From: DAIMFL01 sp964372215
Lineage (GTDB): Bacteria > Pseudomonadota > Alphaproteobacteria > Dongiales > Dongiaceae
Length of the DNA stretch: 64,000 nt
Direction of reading: 5' to 3'
NCBI GenBank assembly: GCA_964372215.1
Contig: CAYJQC010000003.1
Location: forward strand, 124,001 to 188,000
Of the stretch, positions 26,788-35,891 are shown in pieces. The notes beneath the pieces were generated by a model. The model made no database searches. It saw only the letters and a list, made by a program, of their open reading frames with translations, and was not told the origin of the DNA. The number at the start of each line of letters is the position of its first letter. Position 1 is the first letter of the stretch. Position numbers and translations under genes: made by a program.

Positions 26788-27597
26788 ATGACCGCCGCTG
26801 GCGCGCCGTTGCTGGCCTGCACCCATGTCAGCAAGCATTTCGGCGCGCTGGCGGCGGTCGACGACCTCTCCTTCGACGTCGCCGAAGGCGAGGTGCTCGG
26901 CATCGGCGGCCCGAACGGGGCCGGCAAGACCACCCTGTTCGAGGTGATCTCCGGCCTCAATCCGGCGACCGCCGGCGAGGTGTCGCTCGCCGGCCGGCCG
27001 ATCACCCGGCTGTCGCCGGAGCGGATCTGCCATGCCGGCATCGCCCGGACCTTCCAGCTCAACGCCGGGTTCGACAGCCTGACGGTGCGCGAGAACGTGC
27101 TGATCGGCGCCCATTTCGGCCGCGAGAACCGCCTGCTGCCCGGCTTCCGAATCGACCGCGCGGCGCGGGCGCGCACCGAGGAGGCGCTCGCCGCGGTCGG
27201 GCTGTCGGATCGCGCCGCGGCCTTGACCGAGAAGATCCCGGTGCTCGACCGCAAGCTCCTGATGATCGCCAGCGCGCTCGCCACCCGACCGAAGCTGCTG
27301 CTGATGGACGAGCCGGTCGGCGGGCTCAGCCCGCGCGAGATCGACCACGTCATGGGCGTCGTGCGCCGCCTCGAGAGTCTCGGCATTACCGTGATCCTGA
27401 TCGAGCATGTCATGCGCTTCCTGGTGCAATTGTCGACCCGGGTGCTGATCATGCATCACGGCGAGAAGCTGTATGAAGGCGCGCCCGACGGGCTGCTGCG
27501 CGACTCCAAGGTAATCGACGTCTATCTCGGTGCCGGCGCCGCCCAGCGCCTGCAGGCCAGCATGGGCGGGCCGCCGGCGGCCGGTGCGCCGGCATGA
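26788..27597 (+). CDS. livG: Branched-chain-amino-acid-type ABC transporter ATPase (LivG-like)
   Basis: A 269-residue NBD with a Walker A-like P-loop GGPNGAGKTTLFEVISGL, the LivG-typical GIARTFQLNAGFDSLTVREN and Walker B LLMDEPVGGLS. The usual LSGGQQQ signature is replaced by KIPVLDRKLLMIASAL, which is unusual and may affect nucleotide sandwiching. The gene lies 26 bases after the binding-protein gene and overlaps livF by four bases (ATGA). It would form an ATPase heterodimer with LivF. Confidence 0.93.
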   Translation: MTAAGAPLLACTHVSKHFGALAAVDDLSFDVAEGEVLGIGGPNGAGKTTLFEVISGLNPATAGEVSLAGRPITRLSPERICHAGIARTFQLNAGFDSLTVRENVLIGAHFGRENRLLPGFRIDRAARARTEEALAAVGLSDRAAALTEKIPVLDRKLLMIASALATRPKLLLMDEPVGGLSPREIDHVMGVVRRLESLGITVILIEHVMRFLVQLSTRVLIMHHGEKLYEGAPDGLLRDSKVIDVYLGAGAAQRLQASMGGPPAAGAPA

Positions 27598-28310
27598 GCG
27601 CGCCGCTGCTCGTCCTCGATCGCGTCTCGGCCGGCTATCAGGGCCGCGGCGTGCTGCGCGAAGTCGGCATGGCGGTGGCCGAGGGCAGCCTGGTCGCCAT
27701 CATCGGCCCGAACGGCCACGGCAAGACCACCCTGCTGCGCGCCATCTCGGGCCTGCTGCCGCTCGACGGCGGATCGGTCAGCCTGGCCGGGCAGCGGCTC
27801 GACGGGCGCCGGCCCGACGAGATCGTCGCCGCGGGGATCGTGCATGTGCCCCAGGGCGATCTGCTGTTTCCCGAGATGACCGTGCTGGAGAACCTGCAGA
27901 TGGGAGCCTATCTGCCGCCGGCCGGCGCGCGGATGGCGGAAAGCCTCGACCTGGTGTTCGCCATGCTGCCCAAGCTCGCCGAGCGCCGGAGCCAGGTGGC
28001 GAGCACGCTGTCGGGCGGCGAGCGGCGCATGGTCGGCATCGGCCGCGGCCTGATGGCCGGCGGCCGCGTGCTCATGCTCGACGAGCCGTCGCTTGGCCTC
28101 GCGCCGATCATCATCGACCAGATCTACGCGGTGATCGCGCAGCTGCGCGCGGCCGGCCGCACCGTGCTGCTGGTCGAGGAGAGCGTGGCGCGCGTCGTCG
28201 ACAGCGCCGACCACATCTACCTGCTCGACAACGGGCAGTTCGTCTGGAACGGCGCCGGGCCCGAGCTGATGAATCGGCCCGAGATCGTCGACACCTATCT
28301 CGGAGGCTGA
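27594..28310 (+). CDS. livF: Branched-chain-amino-acid-type ABC transporter ATPase (LivF-like)
   Basis: A 238-residue NBD with Walker A GPNGHGKTTLL, IVHVPQGDLLFPEMTVLENL, signature LSGGERRMVGIGRGLM and Walker B LMLDEPSLGLAP, all characteristic of LivF. The signature is complete, in contrast to the LivG partner. The heterodimer may therefore have one degenerate catalytic site. Its start overlaps the livG stop, and livH begins 6 bases after its own stop. Confidence 0.94.
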   Translation: MSAPLLVLDRVSAGYQGRGVLREVGMAVAEGSLVAIIGPNGHGKTTLLRAISGLLPLDGGSVSLAGQRLDGRRPDEIVAAGIVHVPQGDLLFPEMTVLENLQMGAYLPPAGARMAESLDLVFAMLPKLAERRSQVASTLSGGERRMVGIGRGLMAGGRVLMLDEPSLGLAPIIIDQIYAVIAQLRAAGRTVLLVEESVARVVDSADHIYLLDNGQFVWNGAGPELMNRPEIVDTYLGG

Positions 28311-28316
28311 CGCCCC

Positions 28317-29195
28317 ATGGAAATCTTCATCCAGGTACTCGCCTCGGGATTGACCCTCGGCGCCATGTACGCGGTGTCGACGGTCGGGCTGTCGCTGGTC
28401 TGGGGTGCCCTCGGCATGCTCAACATGGCCCATGGCGCGATCCTGACCTTCGGCGGCTACGCCTGCTACTACGCTATCGCCCGCCTCGGCCTGCCGGTGC
28501 CGCTCGGGCTGCCGGCGGCGATGCTGGTGGGCGCGCTGATCGGCCTCGTCATCTACCATGCGACAGTGCGCAGCATGCTGAAGTCGCGCGCCTTCGAGAC
28601 CAACATCATCATCGCCACGGTCGGTCTCGGCGCCGCGCTGGAGAACCTGGTGCTCAAGCTGTTCGGCGCCTATCCGGTGCCCCAGCCGCTCGCCGTCGCC
28701 GGCGGCTTCACCCTGGGCGGCGTGTACGTCCCGAACCAGAACGCGCTGATCCTGGCCGTCGCCCTGGCGCTGATCCTCGCCCTCGCGCTGCTGCTGGGGC
28801 GCACCCGGGCGGGGCGCGCCATCCGCGCCACCGCGCAGAACCGCGAGGCGGCGCAGCTCATGGGCGTCCGGGTCGGCCAGGTCTACGCCCAGGTGCTGGC
28901 GCTCTCCGGCGCGCTGGCCGCGGTCTCCGGCATCATGGTCAGCTCGATCGCCACGCTCTCGCCCAGCATGGGCGGCGACCCCATGCTGAAGGCCTTCATC
29001 ATCTGCGTCGTCGCCGGGCTCGGCAACGTGCCGGGCGCGGCGATCGCCGCGCTCGTGCTCGGCGTGATCGAGGCGGCGGCGCAGTTCCTGTTCGGCGTAC
29101 GCTTCGGCTTCGCCACGCTGCTGCTGCTCGTCATCGTCGTGCTGATCTGGCGACCCTACGGTCTGTTCGGACGCCAGCAGGTGGTGCGGCTGTGA
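28317..29195 (+). CDS. livH: Liv-type ABC transporter permease (LivH-like)
   Basis: A 292-residue polytopic permease of the BPD_transp_2 Liv subfamily. It shows GLTLGAMYAVSTVGLSLVWG at the N-terminus, MLNMAHGAILTFGGYACYY and the EAA-like loop region RAIRATAQNREAAQLMGV. It forms the channel with LivM. The gene overlaps the next permease by four bases (GTGA). Confidence 0.94.
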   Translation: MEIFIQVLASGLTLGAMYAVSTVGLSLVWGALGMLNMAHGAILTFGGYACYYAIARLGLPVPLGLPAAMLVGALIGLVIYHATVRSMLKSRAFETNIIIATVGLGAALENLVLKLFGAYPVPQPLAVAGGFTLGGVYVPNQNALILAVALALILALALLLGRTRAGRAIRATAQNREAAQLMGVRVGQVYAQVLALSGALAAVSGIMVSSIATLSPSMGGDPMLKAFIICVVAGLGNVPGAAIAALVLGVIEAAAQFLFGVRFGFATLLLLVIVVLIWRPYGLFGRQQVVRL

Positions 29196-30169
29196 CCGGG
29201 CTGCGCCGACATGTCATCGCCGGGGTGGTGCTGGTCGCCGTCGCGGCCGTGCTGCCGTTCGTCTTTCCCATGCGCTACGCCGTCACCCAGATGACGGTGT
29301 TTTTCGTCTGGGCAACGGTGGTGACGCAGTGGAACCTGACCTTCGGCGTGGCCGGCATCTTCTCGCTGGCGCAAATGGCGCTGTTCGCCTGCGGCGGCTA
29401 TGCCACCGCCATGCTCGGCTTCTATCTCGGCTGGTCGCTGTGGCTCGCCATGCCGGTCGCGGCGCTGATCGCGGTGGCGCTCAGCACCCTGATCGGCCTC
29501 GCCTGCCTGCGTCTCAACGGACCGTATGTCGCGCTGCTGACCCTGGCGATCGCCCAGGTCGCCTATGTGCTGATCATCACCGACACCAACTGCTTCGTCA
29601 CCACCGATGCCGGCTGCCAGCAGCTCATGGGCGGCTCCCGCGGCCTGTCCAAGTTCGGCGATCTCGGCTTCCGCGAGCTGTTCGGCGCCAAGTTCATCGT
29701 CGCGCACTACTTCGTGGGCCTGGGACTCCTGGTGCTTGCCATGGCGTTCTCGATCGCGGTGATGCGCGGGCCGCTCGGCCTCGCCTTCCGGGCGCTCAGG
29801 GACAATCCGGGCTACGCCGTCTCGCGCGGCATCAGCCGTTTCAAGTATCAGCTCTGGGTGTTCGCGCTCTCCGCCTTCTTCACCGGCCTGGCCGGCGCAT
29901 TCTACGCCGCCAACTTCAAGATCGTCGGCCCGACTCTGTTCTCGGTCTCGCTGCTGCTGTTCCTGATGTCGATGATCGTGGTCGGCGGCATGGGCACGAT
30001 CTGGGGGCCGCTGGTCGGGGCCGCGATCCTGATGCTCGCCGACGAAGCGCTGAAGGAGGTTGGGGATTTCCGCAGCATCGGCCTCGGTCTGCTGCTCGCC
30101 GCGTTCGTGGTATTGCTGCCCCAAGGCGTCGTCGGCGGGCTGGCGCGGCGGCTCGGCCGGCGTCGCTGA
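29192..30169 (+). CDS. livM: Liv-type ABC transporter permease (LivM-like)
   Basis: A 325-residue permease with the LivM hallmarks GVAGIFSLAQMALFACGGYA, LRLNGPYVALLTLAIAQVAY, GPLGLAFRALRDNP and GGMGTIWGPLVGAAIL. The GTG at 29192 overlaps the livH stop. Two cysteines sit in the periplasmic-looking loop (DTNCFVTTDAGCQQ), which is uncommon and could form a disulfide. It is the last gene of the Liv operon. The GS-like gene starts 179 bases later. Confidence 0.93.
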   Translation: MTGLRRHVIAGVVLVAVAAVLPFVFPMRYAVTQMTVFFVWATVVTQWNLTFGVAGIFSLAQMALFACGGYATAMLGFYLGWSLWLAMPVAALIAVALSTLIGLACLRLNGPYVALLTLAIAQVAYVLIITDTNCFVTTDAGCQQLMGGSRGLSKFGDLGFRELFGAKFIVAHYFVGLGLLVLAMAFSIAVMRGPLGLAFRALRDNPGYAVSRGISRFKYQLWVFALSAFFTGLAGAFYAANFKIVGPTLFSVSLLLFLMSMIVVGGMGTIWGPLVGAAILMLADEALKEVGDFRSIGLGLLLAAFVVLLPQGVVGGLARRLGRRR

Positions 30170-30348
30170 CCGGCCTTCCGGCGCGGCGAATTTGCCGCAC
30201 GGCGCCCTGCGATATTGCGGCCCCGCCGATTTAGTGCATCAATCGAGTCCGGACGGGCGATCGGCACGGTTGATGCGCGCTGCCCGATCGGACATAACGA
30301 CCGGCCGCCCATCGAGGCCGCCGGCCCAGGACAGGAGGGGGGTCGCAG

Positions 30349-31740
30349 GTGGCAGAGGACCGCGAGGGATCGCGGGGTGACGGCGGTGCGGCGCATGAAG
30401 CGCTGGACGAGCTGATCGGCCGCCTGAAGGCCGAGGGCCGCGACACCGTCCATGTCGGCATTTTCGACATTTTCGGCAGTTTCCGCGAGCGTCGCCTGGC
30501 GCTCGACGACGTCGCCCGGGTCTATGGACCGGGCGGCAGCTTCGTCAACGTGCTGCCGCTGTGGGACGCCGGCGAGCGGGTGTTCGATTCCGGCCCCTTC
30601 GTCGGCGAGCCGGTGACCATCGATTCGGCCTCGGCCCGGCCCTATCCGTTCGAGGACGCGGCCGCTCTGGTCGTCGCCGACTATGCCGGCCCGTCGACGG
30701 CGCTGTCGCCGCGCAATCTGCTGAAGGCGCAGATCGACAAGGCACGGGCGCTCGGGTTCGGCGTGCGCGCGGCGCTCGAATTCGAGTTCTTCGTGCTGGA
30801 AGAAGACGCGGCCTCCTTGCGCGACAGCGGTTTCGCGCGGCTCGCCGGCTTCGCCCGGGACAATCGCTGCTGGGCCGGCGAGAGCGCGGCGACGCATGCG
30901 GACTTCGTGCGCGAGCTGCGCCAGACCCTCGACGCCGGCGGCATCAAGCTGCTGAGCCTCGGCCTCGAGCTCGGGCCGGGCTGCTTCGAGGCGACGCTGC
31001 GCGACCAGGATCCGCTGCGCGCGGCCGACGACGCCGCTTCCTTCAAGATGTTCACCAAGGCGTTCTGGCGCCGCCGCGGCCTGACCGCGTCCTTCATGGC
31101 GCAGCTCGCCGGCGAGCTTGCCGGCCTGTCCGGCCATGTCCACCTGTCGCTGGTCGATCTCGCCAGCGGCAAGCCGCTGTTTCCCGATGCGGCGGGCGCC
31201 GACGGCATGAGCGGCGTGTTCCGCCAGTTCGTCGCCGGCATCTTGCGCCTGGCGCCCGAGGCGATGGCGCTGACCCACCACAACGTCAATTCCTATCGGC
31301 GCCATGCGCCGGGCAACTGGGCGCCCAAGGCCGCCTCCTGGGCGGTGCAGAACTATTCGGCCGCGGTCCGCGTGGTGCCGGCGCCGGCCGAGTCCTGCCG
31401 GCTCGAGTATCGTCTGCCCGGGGCCGACGTGAATCCCTATCTCGGCCTCGCGTTCGCGCTCGGCGCCGGATTGTGGGGCATCGAGCAGCAGGCAGCGCTG
31501 CCGCCACCCTTGATGGGCGGCGGACCAGACCAGATGCCGCTGGCGGGGGTGGGCGGCGACCTGCCGCTGCCGCACGATCTGTTCGAAGCGACGGCGCGGC
31601 TCGAACGCTCGGCCCCGGCGCGCGCCGTGTTCGGTGCCGGATTCGTCGACCACTTCGTCCGGGTCTGCCGGGTCGAGGAGGGCGCGCTGCGGCGTGCCAC
31701 CGGTGCGCCGGAGCGGGCCCGCTATCTGGAGGTCGTGTGA
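30349..31740 (+). CDS. Glutamine-synthetase-family ligase (possible gamma-glutamyl-amine ligase)
   Basis: A 463-residue protein with a GS catalytic domain: metal-site AALEFEFFVLEE (about 139-150), LSLGLELGPGCFE, GHVHLSLVD, LTHHNVNSYRRHAPGNW and RLEYRLPGADVNPYLG. The N-terminal beta-grasp part is short and divergent. The adenylylation tyrosine region of GlnA is not evident. Family members outside GlnA join glutamate to amines (PuuA/GlnA3-type polyamine glutamylation). With a deacetylase-like enzyme and two amine-type transporters nearby, that role is attractive but unproven. It starts at GTG 30349 after AGGAGGGG. Confidence 0.88.
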   Translation: MAEDREGSRGDGGAAHEALDELIGRLKAEGRDTVHVGIFDIFGSFRERRLALDDVARVYGPGGSFVNVLPLWDAGERVFDSGPFVGEPVTIDSASARPYPFEDAAALVVADYAGPSTALSPRNLLKAQIDKARALGFGVRAALEFEFFVLEEDAASLRDSGFARLAGFARDNRCWAGESAATHADFVRELRQTLDAGGIKLLSLGLELGPGCFEATLRDQDPLRAADDAASFKMFTKAFWRRRGLTASFMAQLAGELAGLSGHVHLSLVDLASGKPLFPDAAGADGMSGVFRQFVAGILRLAPEAMALTHHNVNSYRRHAPGNWAPKAASWAVQNYSAAVRVVPAPAESCRLEYRLPGADVNPYLGLAFALGAGLWGIEQQAALPPPLMGGGPDQMPLAGVGGDLPLPHDLFEATARLERSAPARAVFGAGFVDHFVRVCRVEEGALRRATGAPERARYLEVV

Positions 31741-31840
31741 GACCGGGCGCGGGCAGGGGCCGCGAGCCGCGCGGCGGCGGCCCGTGGATCGGTGCCGGCG
31801 TCCGGCCCGGTTCACAGCCGCCGCGATGCGAGGACGCCAG

Positions 31841-32743
31841 ATGTTCGACGTGACCGAGCAGCAGATCGCGCAGTTCGACCGGGACGGCTTCCTGATCGTC
31901 GACCGCATCGTCGACGACGCCACCGTCGATTCGCTCCGGGGCGCCTACGAACGGATGTTCCGCGGCGAGTTCGAGACCGGGATGTGGCCCGACGAGGTGA
32001 ACTGGCAGGAAGGTACCGGCGACCCCTCGCTGACGCGCCAGATCTGCAACGGCTGGCGCGGCGACCGGACGGTCGCCCGGGTCGTGCTGCGCGCCGATTT
32101 CGGCCGGGCGATCGCCAGGATGGGCGGCTGGCCCGGCACCCGCATCATGTCCGACAACGTGCTGTGGAAGCCGCCCGCCACGCGGCCGCTCGGCTTTCAC
32201 CAGGACAGCGCCTATCTCGCCTGGTACGCCCCCTGCGACCTGCTCAGCCTGTGGATCGCGCTCGACGATACCTCGGCCGAGGGCGGCACGCTGGAGTTCG
32301 TGCGCGGCTCCCACAGATGGAACAAGTCGAAGCCGGAAGGCGAGTTCCACGGGCCGCACGAGTATCGGAAATACATGCAGCTCGCCGCCCGGCGCGAAGG
32401 CGTCGAGGCGGAGATCGTGCCGGTGGTGGTGAAAAAAGGCGGCGGCTCGTTCCATCACGGCTGGACCTGGCACGGCTCTGGCTACAACCGGTCGGTACGG
32501 CCGCGCCGATCCCTGGTGCTGCACGCCATGCGCAGCGATGTCCGCTATGCGCCGGGGCATCTGCAGGAGGGAACGGGGCGCATCTATGGCCGCTACAAGC
32601 GGCTGGGCGACGACGAGATCGACGAGAACTACTTCCCGGTGCTGTGGCGCGAAGACGGCCATCGCACGCCTGGCATCGACGCCTATCTGCAGGCGGGGGC
32701 CCCCGGTCGGGGGGGCCCGCTGGAGAAGATCGCGACGACATGA
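31841..32743 (+). CDS. Phytanoyl-CoA dioxygenase family Fe(II)/2-oxoglutarate oxygenase
   Basis: A 300-residue PhyH-type oxygenase. The iron-binding HxD is in LGFHQDSAYLAWY, the distal histidine is probably in GWTWHGSGYNRS, and the 2-oxoglutarate-binding arginine follows in RPRRSLVLHAM. ALDDTSAEGGTLEFVRGSH is the family's typical core. It should hydroxylate a small substrate with O2 and 2-oxoglutarate. The ATG at 31841 has GAGGA at proper spacing. An ATG 5 codons upstream is also possible. The 3' end contains a G5C5 palindrome (32695-32704) within a larger imperfect stem. The Pot-type binding protein gene starts 32 bases after the stop. Confidence 0.88.
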   Translation: MFDVTEQQIAQFDRDGFLIVDRIVDDATVDSLRGAYERMFRGEFETGMWPDEVNWQEGTGDPSLTRQICNGWRGDRTVARVVLRADFGRAIARMGGWPGTRIMSDNVLWKPPATRPLGFHQDSAYLAWYAPCDLLSLWIALDDTSAEGGTLEFVRGSHRWNKSKPEGEFHGPHEYRKYMQLAARREGVEAEIVPVVVKKGGGSFHHGWTWHGSGYNRSVRPRRSLVLHAMRSDVRYAPGHLQEGTGRIYGRYKRLGDDEIDENYFPVLWREDGHRTPGIDAYLQAGAPGRGGPLEKIATT

Positions 32744-32775
32744 ACGGCTCGAACGGAGCAACAAGGAGAGTGACG

Positions 32776-33819
32776 ATGAAAAACGGATTCAAGGCAGTGA
32801 TGATCGGCGCCGGCATCGTGCTCGGCGCCTCGGCCGGGCACGCCGCCGAGCTCAGCTTCCTGGGCTGGGAGGGCTATGCCGACGACAGCTACGTCAAGGA
32901 GTTCGAGGCGGCGAGCGGCTGCAAGGTCACCGCGACCTATGTCGGCTCCAACGACGATTTCGCGCCCAAGCTCGCCGCCGGCGGCGGTGTCTACGACATC
33001 GTCTCGGCCTCGGCCGATGCCGCCTCGGTGCTGGTCGCCGCCGGCCTGGTCGAGCAGCTCGACCGGTCGAAGCTCGAGCATCTGAACGACATCTACGAGG
33101 TCTTCCGCGACGCCAAGGCGATCAATGCCGGGGGCGAGACTTATGGCGTGCCATTGACCTGGGGCTCGATCCCCCTGATGTACCGCACCGACAAGATCAG
33201 CGGCGAGCCGGATTCCTACGCCGCGCTGTGGGACGAGGCCTACAAGGGCAAGATCGCAATGTGGGACGACAAGAGCGCGATATTCAACACCGCGCGGCTG
33301 CTCGGCTACGACAACGTCTACAGCCTGAGCGACGAGCAACTCGAGGCGGTGAAGCAGAAGCTGATCGCGCAGAAGCCGATGCTGCGCAAATACTGGAGCA
33401 CCGCGGGCGAGCTCATCAATCTCTATGCCTCGGGCGAGGTGTGGATCTCCAATACCTGGGGCGGCTACCAGGTGGCTGAGCTGCAGAAGCAGGGCATTCC
33501 CGTGAAGGAGTTCCTGCCCAAGGAGAAGGCCGACGGCTGGGTCGACAACTGGATGATCGTGAAGGGCACGTCGAATGCCGATTGTGCCTACCAGTACATA
33601 AACTTCACCACCTCGGCCCGCGGCCAGTGCGGCATCTCCACGGTCACCGGCTATTCCGCGGCCAACCCGGTCGCCGCCAAGGAATGCATGTCGCCGGAGG
33701 AGTACAGTGAGAAGCACCAGGATGACATCGACTACGTCAACAGCCTGGTGATGTGGGAGCAGCCGGATCGGCTCGACGTCTACACCAACACCTGGAACGC
33801 CGTGAAGGGTGCCGAATGA
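32776..33819 (+). CDS. Polyamine-type ABC transporter substrate-binding protein (PotD/PotF-like)
   Basis: A 347-residue exported binding protein. The signal peptide spans about residues 1-24 and ends at ASAGHAAEL. The mature start LSFLGWEGYADDSYVKEFEA and the segments VPLTWGSIPLMYRTD, EVWISNTWGGYQVAEL and GWVDNWMIVKGT are typical of the PotD/PotF/spermidine-putrescine class. The ATG at 32776 has AGGAG upstream. It is the first gene of a PotDABC-like operon. A very strong hairpin follows its stop and probably sets higher expression of this gene than of the ATPase and permeases. Confidence 0.92.
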   Translation: MKNGFKAVMIGAGIVLGASAGHAAELSFLGWEGYADDSYVKEFEAASGCKVTATYVGSNDDFAPKLAAGGGVYDIVSASADAASVLVAAGLVEQLDRSKLEHLNDIYEVFRDAKAINAGGETYGVPLTWGSIPLMYRTDKISGEPDSYAALWDEAYKGKIAMWDDKSAIFNTARLLGYDNVYSLSDEQLEAVKQKLIAQKPMLRKYWSTAGELINLYASGEVWISNTWGGYQVAELQKQGIPVKEFLPKEKADGWVDNWMIVKGTSNADCAYQYINFTTSARGQCGISTVTGYSAANPVAAKECMSPEEYSEKHQDDIDYVNSLVMWEQPDRLDVYTNTWNAVKGAE

Positions 33820-33833
33820 GGCTGGCCTGAGCG

Positions 33834-33878
33834 CCGCGGGGACGGATCGCCGCCGCGTCCGGCGGCCCGTCCCCGCGG
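33834..33878 (+). terminator. Strong 12+6 bp hairpin between the binding-protein gene and the Pot-type ATPase gene
   Basis: Bases 33834-33845 pair perfectly with 33867-33878 (12 bp). Inside, 33849-33854 pair with 33861-33866 (6 bp), leaving a three-base bulge. The stem begins 15 bases after the binding-protein stop. Only a short T run (TTT at 33879-33881) follows. In ABC operons such intercistronic stems stabilise or partly terminate the mRNA so that the binding protein is made in excess. Confidence 0.65.
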
Positions 33879-33911
33879 TTTGCACCCCTTGCGCCGCGAT
33901 TCCGGAGCGAC

Positions 33912-35021
33912 ATGACCGACATCATCGAACTGCACGGCCTGACCAAGGTTTTCCCCGGCGGCGTTGTCGCCGTGGACGGCGTATCGCTCGCCATCGGCGC
34001 GGGCGAATTCGTCACGCTGCTCGGGCCGTCGGGCTGCGGCAAGACCACCATCCTGCGGATGATCGCCGGCTTCGAATCGCCCGATACCGGCCAGATCATC
34101 CTGAACGGCCGCGACGTCACCGACGATCCGCCGCATCGCCGGCCGGTCAACACCGTGTTCCAGGACTACGCTCTTTTTCCGCACATGACGGTCGGGCAGA
34201 ACGTCGGCTATGGCCTGCGCGTCGCCGGCGCGTCGCGCGGCGAGATCCGCGATCGCGTGGCGGAGGCGCTGCGCATGGTCGACCTGTCCGAAAAGATCGA
34301 GAGCCTGCCGAACCAGCTCTCGGGCGGGCAGCGCCAGCGCGTCGCGCTCGCCCGCGCCATCATCCGCCATCCCAAGGTGCTGCTGCTCGACGAGCCCCTG
34401 TCGGCGCTCGACGTCAAGCTGCGCGAGGCGATGCAGGTCGAGCTCAAGCATCTGCACCAGAAGCTCGGCATCACCTTCATCCTGGTCACCCACGACCAGC
34501 GCGAGGCGCTGGTCATGTCCGACCGGGTGGTGGTGCTGGAGCATGGCCGCATCATCCAGACCGGCAGCCCGTCCGAGCTGTATGACAATCCGGCCACCCC
34601 CTATGTCGCCGATTTCATCGGCACCTCCAACCTGGTGCCGGCGGTTGTCGCCGAGGCCGGACCTGCGGGCATCGTCGCCACCGCCGGCGCCCATCGCCTG
34701 CGGTCGCCGGCCGGCGGACGCCGCTTCGCGGTCGGCGAACAGGTGCTGTTGTCGGTCAGGCCGGAGAAGGCGGTCATGCTCGACGCCGCCGCCGCCGCGC
34801 CCGCCGGGGCCAACATGCTGCCGGCCAGGGTGATGGAGCATCTGTTCCACGGCAACGCGCTGCGGGTCGAGCTCGACATCGGCCAGAAGGCGCCGTTCGT
34901 CGTCGACCTGCAGCTGCACGCCAGCGTCGGCAGCCTGCGCCTGCCGCCGGCGGGCAGCGCGGTCACGGTCGCCATCGACCCGGCCAACGTGATCGTCTTT
35001 TCCGGCGAGGCAGCGTCGTGA
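33912..35021 (+). CDS. potA: Polyamine-type ABC transporter ATPase (PotA-like)
   Basis: A 369-residue ATPase with Walker A GPSGCGKTT (about 38-46), VFQDYALFPHMTV, signature LSGGQRQRVALARA, Walker B LLLDEPLSALD and a C-terminal TOBE domain (about 285-365). The order and the matching PotB/PotC-like permeases that follow identify a spermidine/putrescine-class (PotABC) importer. The substrate could be a polyamine or another cationic amine. The stop overlaps the next start by four bases (GTGA). Confidence 0.93.
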   Translation: MTDIIELHGLTKVFPGGVVAVDGVSLAIGAGEFVTLLGPSGCGKTTILRMIAGFESPDTGQIILNGRDVTDDPPHRRPVNTVFQDYALFPHMTVGQNVGYGLRVAGASRGEIRDRVAEALRMVDLSEKIESLPNQLSGGQRQRVALARAIIRHPKVLLLDEPLSALDVKLREAMQVELKHLHQKLGITFILVTHDQREALVMSDRVVVLEHGRIIQTGSPSELYDNPATPYVADFIGTSNLVPAVVAEAGPAGIVATAGAHRLRSPAGGRRFAVGEQVLLSVRPEKAVMLDAAAAAPAGANMLPARVMEHLFHGNALRVELDIGQKAPFVVDLQLHASVGSLRLPPAGSAVTVAIDPANVIVFSGEAAS

Positions 35022-35887
35022 GGCTGGCGACCCGCCGCCGTCTCGCCAGTCTGGGCGTGCTGGCGCCGCCGCTGCTGTGGACGGCGGTGTTCATGTTCGT
35101 GCCCTACGCGATCATGTTCGCCTACAGCTTCTATCGGACCCAGTTTCCGATCTTCATTCCCGATTTCCAGTTCGGCAACTACCTGCTGCTGTTCAGCGAT
35201 CCGCAATACTACACGGTGCTGCTGCGGACCCTGAAGATCGCGCTGTCGGTGGCGGTGGCGTCGCTCGTGATGGCCTATCCGCTGGCCTATTTCCTGGTGT
35301 TCAAGATCCGCTCGGCGCGGCTGCGCACCATCCTCTACATGGCGGTGATCGTGCCGCTCTGGGTTTCCTACCTGCTGCGCGCCTATACCTGGAAGACGAT
35401 TCTCGGCAGCCAGGGCGTGCTCAACTCGTTCCTGGTGTGGACCGGGATCCTGGCGGAGCCGACCGACCTGCTGCTCTACAACCAGTTCTCCATCGTGCTG
35501 ACCCTGACCTACATTTTCATCCCCTTCGTGGTGATGCCGATCTACACCTCGCTCGAGAAAATCCCGCGCAACCTGGTGGAGGCCTCGCAGGATCTCGGAG
35601 TCGCGCCGCTCGAGACCTTCCTCAGGATCACCCTGCCGCTGTCGGTGCCGGGAATTCTCGCCGGCGTCACCTTCGCGTTCTGCCTGACCTTCGGCGACTT
35701 CGTGGCGCCGGTGCTGGTCGGCGGGCCGAGCGGCACGATGATCGCCAGCGTCATCCAGTCGCAGTTCGGGATCGCGCTCAACTGGCCGCTCGGCGCCGCG
35801 CTGTCGATCGTCGTGCTGGTCATCGTGCTGACCATCATCTCGGCGAGCGACCGGCTCGAGCGTACCGGACGGCTCAACCTGGGATGA
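35018..35887 (+). CDS. potB: Polyamine-type ABC transporter permease (PotB-like)
   Basis: A 289-residue inner-membrane permease with about six helices. The EAA loop VEASQDLGVAPLETFLRITLP and the following GVTFAFCLTFGDFVAPVLVG are as in PotB. The GTG start overlaps the potA stop. The potC-like gene begins 4 bases after its stop. It pairs with PotC to form the channel. Confidence 0.93.
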   Translation: MRLATRRRLASLGVLAPPLLWTAVFMFVPYAIMFAYSFYRTQFPIFIPDFQFGNYLLLFSDPQYYTVLLRTLKIALSVAVASLVMAYPLAYFLVFKIRSARLRTILYMAVIVPLWVSYLLRAYTWKTILGSQGVLNSFLVWTGILAEPTDLLLYNQFSIVLTLTYIFIPFVVMPIYTSLEKIPRNLVEASQDLGVAPLETFLRITLPLSVPGILAGVTFAFCLTFGDFVAPVLVGGPSGTMIASVIQSQFGIALNWPLGAALSIVVLVIVLTIISASDRLERTGRLNLG

Positions 35888-35891
35888 CGAG

